Source of the DNA: Pantoea sp. BAV 3049
GTDB taxonomy: Bacteria > Pseudomonadota > Gammaproteobacteria > Enterobacterales > Enterobacteriaceae
Assembly: GCF_009765445.1 (NCBI RefSeq)
Contig: NZ_WHOY01000031.1
Location: 1,366,959-1,430,958, forward strand
Reading direction: 5' to 3'
DNA length: 64,000 bases
A program made the position numbers and the translations under genes. The notes beneath the pieces were generated by a model. The model was not told the DNA's origin. It saw only the letters and a list, made by a program, of their open reading frames with translations, and ran no database searches. Shown here piece after piece: positions 20,101 to 28,004 of this stretch. The number at the start of each line of letters is the position of its first letter. Position 1 is the stretch's first letter.

Positions 20101-20720
20101 GCATGTACATGTGTATTTACGGCATGGACTCTCCGGGTGGCTATCAGCTGGTGGGCCGCACGCTGCCAATCTGGAACAAATTCCTGAAAAACGAGCAGTT
20201 CGCCGCTAACGAACCCTGGCTGCTGCACTTCTTCGATCAGGTGCGCTTCTACCCGGTGAGCGAAGCCGAGCTGGACGTGCTGCGCGAAGATTTCCGCGAA
20301 GGCCGCGCCACCATCACCATTGAAGAGACGGTGTTTGATTTTGCTGAGCATAAGCAGTTCCTCAGTGACAATGCCGCCGCTATTGCCGATTTCCGTCAGA
20401 ACCAGGCCACCGCCTTCGAAGCGGAAGTGGCGCTGTGGGCGCTGGAAGAGGAAGGCGCGCCGCTGACCAGTGAAGAGAACCTGCTGCCAGCGGAAGAGGA
20501 TGAAAGCGCGCTACAGGTCAGCGCAGATCTGAACGGCAACATCTGGAAAGTGCTGGTCAGGCCGGGCGATGAAGTGGTCGCCGGGCAGCCGGTGATCATC
20601 GTTGAAGCGATGAAGATGGAGCTGGCAATCCATGCGCCGCAGGCTGGCCGCGTGAAGCGCATCGGCTGCCAGCCAGGCCGTCCGGTCAGCCCTGGCGACG
20701 CGCTGCTGTGGCTGGAATAA
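17103..20720 (+). CDS. uca: urea carboxylase (biotin-dependent)
   Basis: Carboxylates urea to allophanate using ATP, bicarbonate and biotin. Domains: biotin carboxylase (residues ~1-450, with ATP loop KSTAGGGGIG), carboxyltransferase built from KipA- and KipI-like halves (~460-1080), and a biotinyl carrier domain with VEAMKMEL, biotinylated at K1171. At 1205 residues it has the normal length for a stand-alone enzyme. The start overlaps the allophanate hydrolase stop by 8 nt. Guanidine carboxylases share this architecture, but no carboxyguanidine deiminase (DUF1989) pair is present and a urea transporter follows, which favours urea. Confidence 0.93.
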   Translation: MFNIVLIANRGEIACRAIRTLKRLGVTSVAVYSDADKNAQHVKDADIAIALGGEKATDSYLRIDKILAAAKETGAQAIWPGYGFLSESLPFAAACEEAGIAFVGPTAHQIGEFGLKHRARELAAAAGVPMTPGTALLDSLEEALSAADRIGYPVMLKSTAGGGGIGLTRCADADALRSAWESVRRLGEQFFSDAGVFLERCIDRARHVEVQIFGDGKGKVIAPGERDCSLQRRNQKVVEETPAPNLPESTRAALLESAVKLGELVSYRSAGTVEYIYDAERDEFFFLEVNTRLQVEHPVTECVTGLDLVECMLRVAAGDELDWTRMVQAPQGASIEVRIYAEDPLKNFQPSPGVLTEVCFPENVRVDGWISTGTEVSAFYDPMIAKLIVHAENREAALAKMAQALSETRLHGIATNLDYLRQIVATETFRSGKVWTRMLDSFTPASAVVEVLQPGTWSSIQDYPGRLGYWDIGVPPSGPMDDFAFRLANRIVGNAEEAAGLEFTLQGPTLRFHSDTIISLTGAECPATLDGEPVSYWQPVSVKAGQTLTLGRAQMGCRTYLAVRNGFDVPEYLGSRSTFALGQFGGHAGRTLRVADMLAISQPELAACTTPAPVSEPQAVDASLIPAYSDEWSIGVLYGPHGAPDFFTQESIDEFFTSEWQVHYNSNRLGVRLAGPKPSWTRANGGEAGLHPSNVHDCEYAIGAVNFTGDFPVILTRDGPSLGGFVCPVTIAKAELWKVGQVKPGDRIRFHPVSFDEAHALEKVQAQSVQTLHGAVKPLFEVPSLAETDHGSATVLAALKATAFTPTAVYRQAGDNYILMEYGDNVLDLALRLRVHLLMTALRETGQPGIEELSPGVRSLQIRYDSRILSQKQLLTLLLELEKNLGDVSQMKVPSRIVHMPMAFEDSATLGAVERYKETVRASAPWLPNNVDFIQRINGLATREEVRQTIFDASYLILGLGDVYLGAPCAVPIDPRHRLLSSKYNPARTFTAEGTVGIGGMYMCIYGMDSPGGYQLVGRTLPIWNKFLKNEQFAANEPWLLHFFDQVRFYPVSEAELDVLREDFREGRATITIEETVFDFAEHKQFLSDNAAAIADFRQNQATAFEAEVALWALEEEGAPLTSEENLLPAEEDESALQVSADLNGNIWKVLVRPGDEVVAGQPVIIVEAMKMELAIHAPQAGRVKRIGCQPGRPVSPGDALLWLE

Positions 20721-20730
20721 AGAGGTGAGC

Positions 20731-21441
20731 ATGCAGGAGCTTTACGCCCGACGTAGCAAGGGCCGTCCGGAAGCGCTGGCGGAAAAGGTCTACCAGACCA
20801 TTAAAAACGACATCTTCGACTTTCGCCTGATGCCGGGCGACCGCTTCAGCGAAAGCGAGATGGCGGAACGCATGGATGTCAGCCGCACCCCGGTGCGACA
20901 GGCGCTGTTCTGGCTGGAGCGTGAAGGCTACGTCGAGGTGTGGTTCCGCAGCGGCTGGCAGGTGCGCCAGTTCGACTTCGAGTATTTCGAGGAGTTGTAT
21001 GACCTGCGTATTGTGCTGGAGTGCGAGGCGGTTCGCCGCCTCTGCGCCATGCCAGCCGGACGAGCCAGCGATCTGCTCAGCGAACTGAAACGCTTCTGGA
21101 TGGATGATCTCCGGCTGCAGGATGGCAAAGCCGTTTCCCTGCACGACGAGGCCTTCCATATGGCGATAGTCGCGGCGGCAGGCAACAGCGAAATGGCCCA
21201 CATCCATGCCGAACTGACCGAAAAAATTCGCATCATCCGTCGCCTCGACTTTACCCGTGAGGACCGGATCGAAGCGACATACAACGAACACGCCCGAATT
21301 TTGCAGGCGGTATCACAACAACAAAGCGAGGAGGCACAGCTGATTCTGACCGCCCATATCTCCGTCAGTAAGGCCGAGGTCAGAAAGATCACATTACACA
21401 GGCTGCAGCAGGCAAGACTTCAACCGGATTCACCCACATAA
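20731..21441 (+). CDS. GntR-family (FCD) transcriptional regulator
   Basis: A 236-residue regulator with an N-terminal winged helix (ESEMAERMDVSRTPVRQALFWLEREG) and a C-terminal all-helical FCD ligand domain with metal-ligand-type residues (DLRIVLE, HDEAFHMAIVAAAGN, YNEHARILQAV). The ATG at 20731 with AGAGG 5 nt upstream is preferred over a GTG at 20725. It starts 10 nt after urea carboxylase and ends 25 nt before urtA, so it lies inside the urea operon and probably controls it; the ligand (urea, allophanate or other) is unknown. Confidence 0.88.
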   Translation: MQELYARRSKGRPEALAEKVYQTIKNDIFDFRLMPGDRFSESEMAERMDVSRTPVRQALFWLEREGYVEVWFRSGWQVRQFDFEYFEELYDLRIVLECEAVRRLCAMPAGRASDLLSELKRFWMDDLRLQDGKAVSLHDEAFHMAIVAAAGNSEMAHIHAELTEKIRIIRRLDFTREDRIEATYNEHARILQAVSQQQSEEAQLILTAHISVSKAEVRKITLHRLQQARLQPDSPT

Positions 21442-21466
21442 TTCAACGATATCAGGGGTTCGCCAG

Positions 21467-22735
21467 ATGAAAAGACGTTCATTACTGAAGGTATTTGCAC
21501 TTTCGGCAACGGTTATGAGTATGGGTTTAGCGTGGGGTGCGCAGGCGGCGGACACCATTAAAGTCGGCATCTTATCCTCGCTTTCCGGCACCATGGCCAT
21601 CTCGGAAACGCCGCTGAAAGACGTGGCGCTGATGACCATTGACGAGATCAACGCCAGGGGCGGCGTGCTGGGGAAAAAGCTGGAACCGGTGGTGGTCGAT
21701 CCGGCGTCCAACTGGCCGCTGTTTGCCGAAAAAGCCCGCCAGCTGCTGACTCAGGACAAAGCGGCCGTGGTGTTTGGCTGCTGGACTTCGGTCTCCCGTA
21801 AATCCGTGCTGCCGGTGTTTGAAGAACTGAACGGCCTGCTGTTCTATCCGGTGCAGTATGAAGGTGAAGAGATGTCGCCTAACGTGTTCTATACCGGCGC
21901 TGCCCCTAACCAGCAGGCGATCCCGGCGGTGGAATACCTGATGAGCGAAGACGGCGGCAGCGCGAAACGCTTCTTTCTGCTGGGTACCGACTACGTTTAT
22001 CCACGCACCACCAACAAAATCCTGCGTGCTTTCCTGCACGCCAAAGGCGTGAAGGAAAGTGATATTGAAGAAATCTACACGCCGTTTGGCTACAGCGATT
22101 ACCAGACCATCGTCTCCAACATCAAGAAATTCTCGGCCGGGGGTAAAACTGCAGTGATCTCTACCATCAACGGCGACTCTAACGTGCCGTTCTATAAAGA
22201 ACTGGCTAACCAGGGCATTAAAGCCACCGACGTGCCGGTTGTTGCCTTCTCGGTGGGAGAAGAAGAGCTGCGCGGCATCGACACCAAACCGCTGGTCGGC
22301 AACCTGGCGGCCTGGAACTACTTTGAATCTGTCGACAACCCGGTTAACAAGAAGTTTGTAGCGGATTACCGTGCCTGGGCCAAAGCGCACAACCTGCCTA
22401 ACTACACTACTGCGGTGACCAACGACCCGATGGAAGCGACCTATGTCGGCATCCATATGTGGGCGCAGGCGGTAGAGAAAGCAGGCACTACCGACGTGGA
22501 CAAAGTGCGTGCGGCAATGGCCGGACAGACTTTCAAAGCACCGGACGGCTTTACCCTGACCATGGATCAGACCAACCATCACCTGCATAAGCCGGTAATG
22601 ATTGGCGAAATCGAAGACAATGGTCAGTTCAACGTGGTGTGGCAGACGGATAAACCAGTGCGTGCGCAGCCGTGGAGCCCTTACATTCCGGGCAACGACA
22701 AGAAACCCGATCACCCTGTTAAATCAACGCAATAA
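21467..22735 (+). CDS. urtA: urea ABC transporter substrate-binding protein
   Basis: Type I periplasmic binding protein of the amide/urea branch (422 residues) that delivers urea to UrtBC. The N-terminus begins MKRRSLLK, a twin-arginine-like motif, followed by a hydrophobic stretch ending AQA-ADTIK; no lipobox cysteine is seen. The mature body has the UrtA-typical VGILSSLSGTMAISE start, GCWTSVSRKSVLPVFE and the NHHLHKP segment near the C-terminus. First of the urtABCDE set; a hairpin follows before urtB. Confidence 0.94.
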   Translation: MKRRSLLKVFALSATVMSMGLAWGAQAADTIKVGILSSLSGTMAISETPLKDVALMTIDEINARGGVLGKKLEPVVVDPASNWPLFAEKARQLLTQDKAAVVFGCWTSVSRKSVLPVFEELNGLLFYPVQYEGEEMSPNVFYTGAAPNQQAIPAVEYLMSEDGGSAKRFFLLGTDYVYPRTTNKILRAFLHAKGVKESDIEEIYTPFGYSDYQTIVSNIKKFSAGGKTAVISTINGDSNVPFYKELANQGIKATDVPVVAFSVGEEELRGIDTKPLVGNLAAWNYFESVDNPVNKKFVADYRAWAKAHNLPNYTTAVTNDPMEATYVGIHMWAQAVEKAGTTDVDKVRAAMAGQTFKAPDGFTLTMDQTNHHLHKPVMIGEIEDNGQFNVVWQTDKPVRAQPWSPYIPGNDKKPDHPVKSTQ

Positions 22736-22744
22736 CCTTTAAGG

Positions 22745-22760
22745 GCGGGATTTTTCCCGC
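22745..22760 (+). terminator. intercistronic hairpin between urtA and urtB
   Basis: GCGGGA and TCCCGC form a 6-bp stem with a TTTT loop just after urtA. Such hairpins commonly reduce read-through or protect the upstream message, which would keep binding protein above permease; this role is inferred. Confidence 0.45.
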
Positions 22761-22818
22761 TCCTGCGCGGGGCGTGTCGTGCGCTCCGCATCCCAATCCT
22801 GACATGATGGGCATTGCG

Positions 22819-24393
22819 ATGATAATACGTCGACTTTTTACGCTCTTACTTTCGCTGTGCCTGCTGGTGCCTCTGTCCGCCCTTGCCGGGCCTGCAGCGG
22901 ATTTCTCTACCGCCAGCCGGACAGATCAGATCAAACTTTTGCAGGCATGGGCCGCCGCGCCGGATGCCGCACGCCTTCCTTTCCTGCAGGCACTGCATCA
23001 GGAAAATGTGGTGCTGGATGAAAACAAACAGCCGTTCAGCGAGGCGGATGGCAAGCTGACGCCGCTCGACAACGTGGAAAAACCGGCTGGTGACACCAAA
23101 AAGCTGTTTATGAACAACCGACTGCGAGTGCTGATTGCCACCACGCTGGCCGCCCATCAGCTGGTCAGTAATACCGTCGCGATCCGTCTGAGCGCCGCCC
23201 GTGAGCTGCAAAACGACGCGCAGGCCGATCAGTTGCCGCTGCTGACTCAGCGTCTGGCCGCCGAAAAAGACAGCGGCGTGCATGCGGTACTGGCTCAGGC
23301 CGTGGCCGGATTGCAGATCGGTGATGCCGACCCGCAGGTGCGGCTGAAGGCAGTGAAACTGCTGGGTGAAACCAGCGATCCACAGACTCAGGCCGCGCTT
23401 AACCGCCTGACTCAACCTCAAAACGAACCGGATGCCGGAGTGCGCGCCGCCGCCGTCGACAGCCTGAAACAGATTAAACAGCGGCTGATGCTGGGCGATC
23501 TGCTTGGTCAGGCGTTTACCGGCCTGTCGCTGGGCTCGGTGCTGCTGCTGGCCGCTCTGGGACTGGCGATCACTTACGGCCTGCTGGGCGTGATTAACAT
23601 GGCGCACGGCGAGATGCTGATGCTCGGCGCTTACTCCACGTGGATGGTGCAGACGCTGTTCCAGCGCTTCGCTCCGGAGTGGCTTGCATTCTATCCGCTG
23701 CTGGCGCTGCCGGTGGCTTTTCTGGTCACCGCCGCGATTGGGATGGCGCTGGAAAGAACCATTATCCGCCACCTGTATGGCCGCCCGCTGGAAACACTGC
23801 TGGCAACCTGGGGGATCAGCCTGATGCTGATCCAGCTGGTGCGGGTGCTGTTCGGCGCGCAGAACCTGGAGGTCGCCAACCCGCCGTGGCTGTCAGGCGG
23901 GTTGCAGGTGCTGCCAAACCTGGTGCTGCCGTACAATCGTATTGCGGTAATCCTGTTCGTGTTTGGTGTGCTGCTCCTCACCTGGTTGCTGCTGAATAAA
24001 ACCCGGCTGGGAATGAACGTGCGGGCCGTCACGCAAAACCGCGCGATGGCTGACTGCTGCGGCGTGCCAACCGGGCGGGTGGATATGCTGGCCTTCGGGC
24101 TGGGTTCCGGCATCGCCGGGCTGGGCGGCGTGGCGCTGTCGCAGTTGGGCAACGTCGGCCCGGAGCTGGGCCAGGGCTACATTATCGACTCCTTCCTGGT
24201 GGTGGTCACCGGGGGTGTCGGACAGCTGGCCGGAACGGTGGTCGCCGCTTTCGGGCTGGGCATTCTGAACAAAGTGCTGGAACCGCAAATCGGTGCGGTG
24301 CTCGGCAAGATTCTGATCCTGGTGCTGATCGTTCTGTTTATTCAGAAACGCCCCCAGGGCCTGTTTGCCTTCAAAGGGAGGGTGATTGACTGA
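22819..24393 (+). CDS. urtB: urea ABC transporter permease UrtB
   Basis: Inner-membrane permease of the LivH class. I choose the ATG at 22819 (524 residues): it gives a clean signal sequence (MIIRRLFTLLLSLCLLVPL) with GGG upstream; ATGs 15 nt earlier are possible. An extracytoplasmic region of about 220 residues with helical repeats precedes the membrane domain, which starts near residue 225 (LLGQAFTGLSLGSVLLL) and has the LivH-type GLGSGIAGLGGVAL loop. This N-terminal extension is typical of UrtB and separates it from amino acid LivH. Overlaps urtC by 1 nt. Confidence 0.93.
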   Translation: MIIRRLFTLLLSLCLLVPLSALAGPAADFSTASRTDQIKLLQAWAAAPDAARLPFLQALHQENVVLDENKQPFSEADGKLTPLDNVEKPAGDTKKLFMNNRLRVLIATTLAAHQLVSNTVAIRLSAARELQNDAQADQLPLLTQRLAAEKDSGVHAVLAQAVAGLQIGDADPQVRLKAVKLLGETSDPQTQAALNRLTQPQNEPDAGVRAAAVDSLKQIKQRLMLGDLLGQAFTGLSLGSVLLLAALGLAITYGLLGVINMAHGEMLMLGAYSTWMVQTLFQRFAPEWLAFYPLLALPVAFLVTAAIGMALERTIIRHLYGRPLETLLATWGISLMLIQLVRVLFGAQNLEVANPPWLSGGLQVLPNLVLPYNRIAVILFVFGVLLLTWLLLNKTRLGMNVRAVTQNRAMADCCGVPTGRVDMLAFGLGSGIAGLGGVALSQLGNVGPELGQGYIIDSFLVVVTGGVGQLAGTVVAAFGLGILNKVLEPQIGAVLGKILILVLIVLFIQKRPQGLFAFKGRVID

Positions 24394-25469
24394 TGGCACA
24401 ACCCATGACGCTCACCCTGGCGCAAAAAGCGCCGCGCCTGAGTCTCGGCCTCGGCCTGCTGGCCCTGCTGATCCTTCTGGTGCTGCCCTTTCTCGCGCTG
24501 CTGCCTGTGGATAACCCGCTGGCGATGTCGATCTATACCCTGACGCTGATCGGCAAAATCCTCTGCTATGCCATCGTCGCCGTGGCGCTGGATCTGGTAT
24601 GGGGCTATGCCGGGCTGCTGTCGCTCGGGCACGGCCTGTTCTTCGCGCTGGGCGGCTATGCGATGGGGATGTATCTGATGCGCCAGGCCGCCGGAGACGG
24701 GCTGCCCGCCTTTATGTCCTTTCTGTCATGGGACCACCTGCCGTGGTTCTGGGCAGGAACGCAGCACTTTGCATGGGCATTATGCCTGATTGTACTGGTG
24801 CCGGGCGTACTGGCGCTGGTGTTTGGCTGGTTTGCCTTCCGCTCGAAAATCAAAGGGGTCTATTTCTCGATCATGACCCAGGCGCTGACCTATGCCGGGA
24901 TGCTGCTGTTCTTTCGCAATGAAACCGGCTTTGGCGGCAACAACGGCTTTACCGGCTTCACCACTTTGCTCGGCTTCCCGGTGACCGCCCCCAGCACCCG
25001 CATCGGGCTGTTCGTCGCCACCGTGTTGCTGCTGGTCGCCAGCCTCGGGATTGGTTTTGCGCTGGCCCGCAGTAAGTTTGGCCGGGTGCTGACCGCCGTG
25101 CGCGATGCCGAGAATCGCCTGATGTTCTGCGGCTACGATCCGAAAGGCTTCAAGCTGTTCGTCTGGACGCTGTCAGCGATGCTTTGTGGGCTGGCCGGGG
25201 CGCTGTATGTGCCGCAGGTCGGCATTATCAACCCCAGCGAGATGTCACCCACCAACTCCATTGAGGCGGCAATCTGGGTCGCTCTCGGTGGACGCGGCAC
25301 GCTGATTGGTCCGCTGCTCGGTGCCGGGATCGTTAACGGGGCCAAAAGCTGGTTTACCGTGGCTTTCCCTGAATACTGGCTGTTTTTCCTGGGCCTGATG
25401 TTTATCCTCGTGACGCTGTTTTTACCACGGGGCGTGATTGGCCTGCTCCGCCGGAGGAAGCATGACTGA
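24393..25469 (+). CDS. urtC: urea ABC transporter permease UrtC
   Basis: LivM-type inner-membrane permease, 358 residues, partner of UrtB. It contains about ten hydrophobic segments, the family motif LVWGYAGLLSLGHGLFFALGG and the EAA-like loop AVRDAENRLMFCGYDP. The start ATG overlaps the urtB stop (TGATG), and the last 8 nt overlap urtD, so the permease and ATPase genes are translationally coupled. Confidence 0.94.
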   Translation: MAQPMTLTLAQKAPRLSLGLGLLALLILLVLPFLALLPVDNPLAMSIYTLTLIGKILCYAIVAVALDLVWGYAGLLSLGHGLFFALGGYAMGMYLMRQAAGDGLPAFMSFLSWDHLPWFWAGTQHFAWALCLIVLVPGVLALVFGWFAFRSKIKGVYFSIMTQALTYAGMLLFFRNETGFGGNNGFTGFTTLLGFPVTAPSTRIGLFVATVLLLVASLGIGFALARSKFGRVLTAVRDAENRLMFCGYDPKGFKLFVWTLSAMLCGLAGALYVPQVGIINPSEMSPTNSIEAAIWVALGGRGTLIGPLLGAGIVNGAKSWFTVAFPEYWLFFLGLMFILVTLFLPRGVIGLLRRRKHD

Positions 25470-26253
25470 GCAACTTTTTACGCAGCCCCATCCGGCGGAC
25501 CGCCATCGCCAACAGACAGATCCGGTGTTGCAGCTGGAAAACATCAACGTCTCTTTTGATGGCTTTAAGGCGCTGACCAACCTGTCGCTGCAAATCGGCG
25601 TTGGCGAACTGCGCTGTGTTATCGGGCCAAACGGCGCGGGTAAGACCACGCTGATGGATGTGATCACCGGGAAAACCAGGCCGGATAATGGCCGGGTGTT
25701 TTACGATCAGAGCACCGATCTCACCACCCTTTCGCCGGTGGAAATTGCCCGCATCGGCATTGGCCGCAAATTTCAGAAGCCGACGGTGTTTGAAGCCCTG
25801 ACGGTATTTGAGAATCTGGAGATTGCGCTGAAAACCGACAAATCGGTGTGGGCCTGCCTGCGCAGCAAGCTGAACGGCGAGCAGCAGGACCGCATTGATG
25901 AGGTGCTGAAACTGCTGCGGCTGGGCGCGGAACGTCATCGTCCGGCAGGCCTGCTGTCACACGGGCAGAAGCAGTTTCTGGAAATCGGCATGCTGCTGGT
26001 GCAGGACCCGCATCTGCTGCTGCTGGATGAACCGGCAGCGGGCATGACCGATGCGGAAACCGACTACACCGCCGAGTTGTTCCGTAGCCTGGCAGGCCAG
26101 CACTCGCTAATGGTGGTGGAGCATGACATGGGTTTTGTCGAAACCATCGCCGACCACGTCACGGTGCTGCATCAGGGCCAGGTGCTGGCGGAAGGTTCGC
26201 TGCGCGAAGTGCAGGCTAACGAGCAGGTTATCGACGTTTATCTGGGACGCTGA
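25462..26253 (+). CDS. urtD: urea ABC transporter ATP-binding protein UrtD
   Basis: LivG-type ABC ATPase, 263 residues. Walker A GPNGAGKTT, signature LLSHGQKQFLEIGM (a LSHGQ variant typical of UrtD), Walker B LLLLDEPAAGM and switch histidine in MVVEHDM are all visible. The ATG at 25462 has GGAGG 5 nt upstream; a TTG farther upstream is not needed. It overlaps urtC by 8 nt and is followed by urtE after 1 nt. Confidence 0.94.
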   Translation: MTEQLFTQPHPADRHRQQTDPVLQLENINVSFDGFKALTNLSLQIGVGELRCVIGPNGAGKTTLMDVITGKTRPDNGRVFYDQSTDLTTLSPVEIARIGIGRKFQKPTVFEALTVFENLEIALKTDKSVWACLRSKLNGEQQDRIDEVLKLLRLGAERHRPAGLLSHGQKQFLEIGMLLVQDPHLLLLDEPAAGMTDAETDYTAELFRSLAGQHSLMVVEHDMGFVETIADHVTVLHQGQVLAEGSLREVQANEQVIDVYLGR

Positions 26254-26254
26254 T

Positions 26255-26953
26255 ATGTTACAAGTATCTGAACTGAATCAATATTATGGTGGCAGCCACA
26301 TCCTGCGCGGCCTCTCATTTGACGCGAAGCCCGGCGAGATCACCTGCCTGCTGGGCCGTAACGGCGTGGGCAAAACCACGCTGCTGAAATGCCTGATGGG
26401 GCTGATCCCGGCAAAGTCCGGTACCATTCGCTGGCAGGATAAAACCCTCAACGGGCGTAAACCGCACCAGCGGGTGCAGGCCGGGATTGCCTATGTTCCT
26501 CAGGGGCGCGAGATTTTTCCCCGGCTGACGGTGGAAGAAAACCTGCTGATGGGACTGGCACGGTTTTCAGGTTCGCAGGCCAGGCAGGTGCCGGAAGAGA
26601 TTTACCAGCTGTTTCCGGTGCTTAAAGAGATGAAACAGCGGCGCGGGGGCGATCTTTCAGGTGGGCAACAGCAGCAGCTGGCGATTGGCCGTGCGCTGGC
26701 GTGCAAGCCACAGTTGCTGATCCTGGATGAACCGACGGAAGGGATCCAGCCGTCGGTGATCAAAGAGATTGGTGCGGTGATCCGCCAGCTCGCCCAGCGA
26801 GGCGATATGGCGATCCTGCTGGTTGAACAGTTTTATGATTTTGCCGCCGAGCTGGCCGACAGTTATCTGGTGATGTCGCGCGGCGAAATCGTCCAGCGCG
26901 GTCGTGGGGAAAGCATGGAGGCAGACGGCGTCCGGGGTCTGGTGGCGATTTAA
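26255..26953 (+). CDS. urtE: urea ABC transporter ATP-binding protein UrtE
   Basis: LivF-type ABC ATPase, 232 residues, the second nucleotide-binding subunit of the urea importer. It shows Walker A GRNGVGKTT, signature LSGGQQQQLAIGRAL and Walker B LLILDEPTEGIQP; the GIQPS after Walker B is typical of UrtE. The true start is the ATG at 26255, one base after the urtD stop; a longer frame that runs back through urtD is spurious. Last gene of the operon, convergent with the next LysR gene. Confidence 0.94.
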   Translation: MLQVSELNQYYGGSHILRGLSFDAKPGEITCLLGRNGVGKTTLLKCLMGLIPAKSGTIRWQDKTLNGRKPHQRVQAGIAYVPQGREIFPRLTVEENLLMGLARFSGSQARQVPEEIYQLFPVLKEMKQRRGGDLSGGQQQQLAIGRALACKPQLLILDEPTEGIQPSVIKEIGAVIRQLAQRGDMAILLVEQFYDFAAELADSYLVMSRGEIVQRGRGESMEADGVRGLVAI

Positions 26954-26961
26954 GTCAGAAG

Positions 26962-26986
26962 CCAGGGTTTATCCTCACGACCCTGG
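26962..26986. terminator. possible bidirectional hairpin after urtE
   Basis: CCAGGGT (26962-26968) and ACCCTGG (26980-26986) form a 7-bp stem with an 11-nt loop between the convergent urtE and LysR genes. No T-run follows on the plus strand, so this is weak. Confidence 0.4.
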
Positions 26987-27004
26987 TCCTCATTAACGGA
27001 CAGC

Positions 27005-27973
27005 TCAGCGTGCCTGCCCCGTTACGCCTGCCTCCGGCAGGCGTTTGGCAAAATAGTCGCTCAGGAAATCAATGCAGGTTTTAATCCGCAGGGAGCTGGA
27101 TGAGCGTTGCGTATAAACCGCCCAGATATTCGCTTCCTGATACCACTCGGGTAACAGCTGGACCAGCTCGCCGCTTTGCACATATTTTGCCACGTCCCAG
27201 GCCGAACGAAGCACAATGCCGTGTCCCCGCAACGCCCAGGCCAGCACCACGCTGCCGCTGTTGGAGGAGTGGCGGCTGTTGACGCGACACAGAATATTCT
27301 CCCTGCCATTAGTGAGCGCCCAGTGACCATAAGCCGAGCTTCTTTCCTGGATAATCAGGCATTCGTGACGGCCAAGTTCGTCTGCATTCGCAGGCGTTCC
27401 GGCTCGCTGCAGATAGTCCGGCGACGCGCATAATATCCGCCGGTTCGCTGCCAGCCGCCTGGCAATGTAGAGGTCTTTGATGTCATCCCCTACCAGAATT
27501 TCTATATCTACGCCCTCATCGATGAGATCCACCTCCCTGTCGCTGAGCACCAGCTTCACGTTGAGTCCCGGGTGCAGCAGCATCAGTTCTGACAGGGCCT
27601 GCGACAGGTATTCGTGGCCAAAGCCGAACGAGCAGCTGAGGATAATATTACCGGTCAGCTCGCCGCGCAGCCCGTTGAGATCGCTGACAAAATCCCCCAC
27701 GCTGCCGACAATCTGCACCGCTCCTTCCAGCGCCTTCTCGCCTTCCGGTGTGAGCCGCATAATGCGGTTATTGCGAAAAAAAAGCCGGGTGCCCAGCCGT
27801 TTCTCCAGAGTGGCAATACGCTTGCTGATGTAAGAGGGAGAGAGGCCTAATTCCAGCGCCGCTCTGGCGAACCCGCCATTGCGGGCCACCGTGACAAAAA
27901 CATGCAGATCTTCAATCGAAGGCCAGCCCGCCACTGGCTGAAGGTGGTTTTTTCCTGCTGGGGTGCTCTTCAT
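27005..27973 (-). CDS. LysR-family regulator (DmlR-like)
   Basis: A 322-residue regulator with an N-terminal winged helix (GFARAALELGLSPSYISKRIATLEKRLG), linker and a periplasmic-binding-fold effector domain. The long N-terminal lead (~17 residues before the usual start) and the overall pattern resemble the DmlR/YafC group. It is the last gene of a same-strand set leuC2-leuD2-hydrolase-lysR with a 31-nt gap, so it is probably the local regulator even though it is not divergent. The effector may be the dicarboxylic or hydroxy acid handled by the dehydratase. Confidence 0.82.
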   Translation of the reverse strand: MKSTPAGKNHLQPVAGWPSIEDLHVFVTVARNGGFARAALELGLSPSYISKRIATLEKRLGTRLFFRNNRIMRLTPEGEKALEGAVQIVGSVGDFVSDLNGLRGELTGNIILSCSFGFGHEYLSQALSELMLLHPGLNVKLVLSDREVDLIDEGVDIEILVGDDIKDLYIARRLAANRRILCASPDYLQRAGTPANADELGRHECLIIQERSSAYGHWALTNGRENILCRVNSRHSSNSGSVVLAWALRGHGIVLRSAWDVAKYVQSGELVQLLPEWYQEANIWAVYTQRSSSSLRIKTCIDFLSDYFAKRLPEAGVTGQAR

Positions 27974-28004
27974 AGTCGCCGGAAACAGAGTGGATAATAG
28001 GGTT

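Noticed and set aside
17052-20351. Very long open frames (529 and 542 codons) antisense to urea carboxylase
   Set aside because: They are shadows created by the third-position GC bias of the real gene; low-complexity His/Arg/Gln-rich proteins with no domain or start signal.
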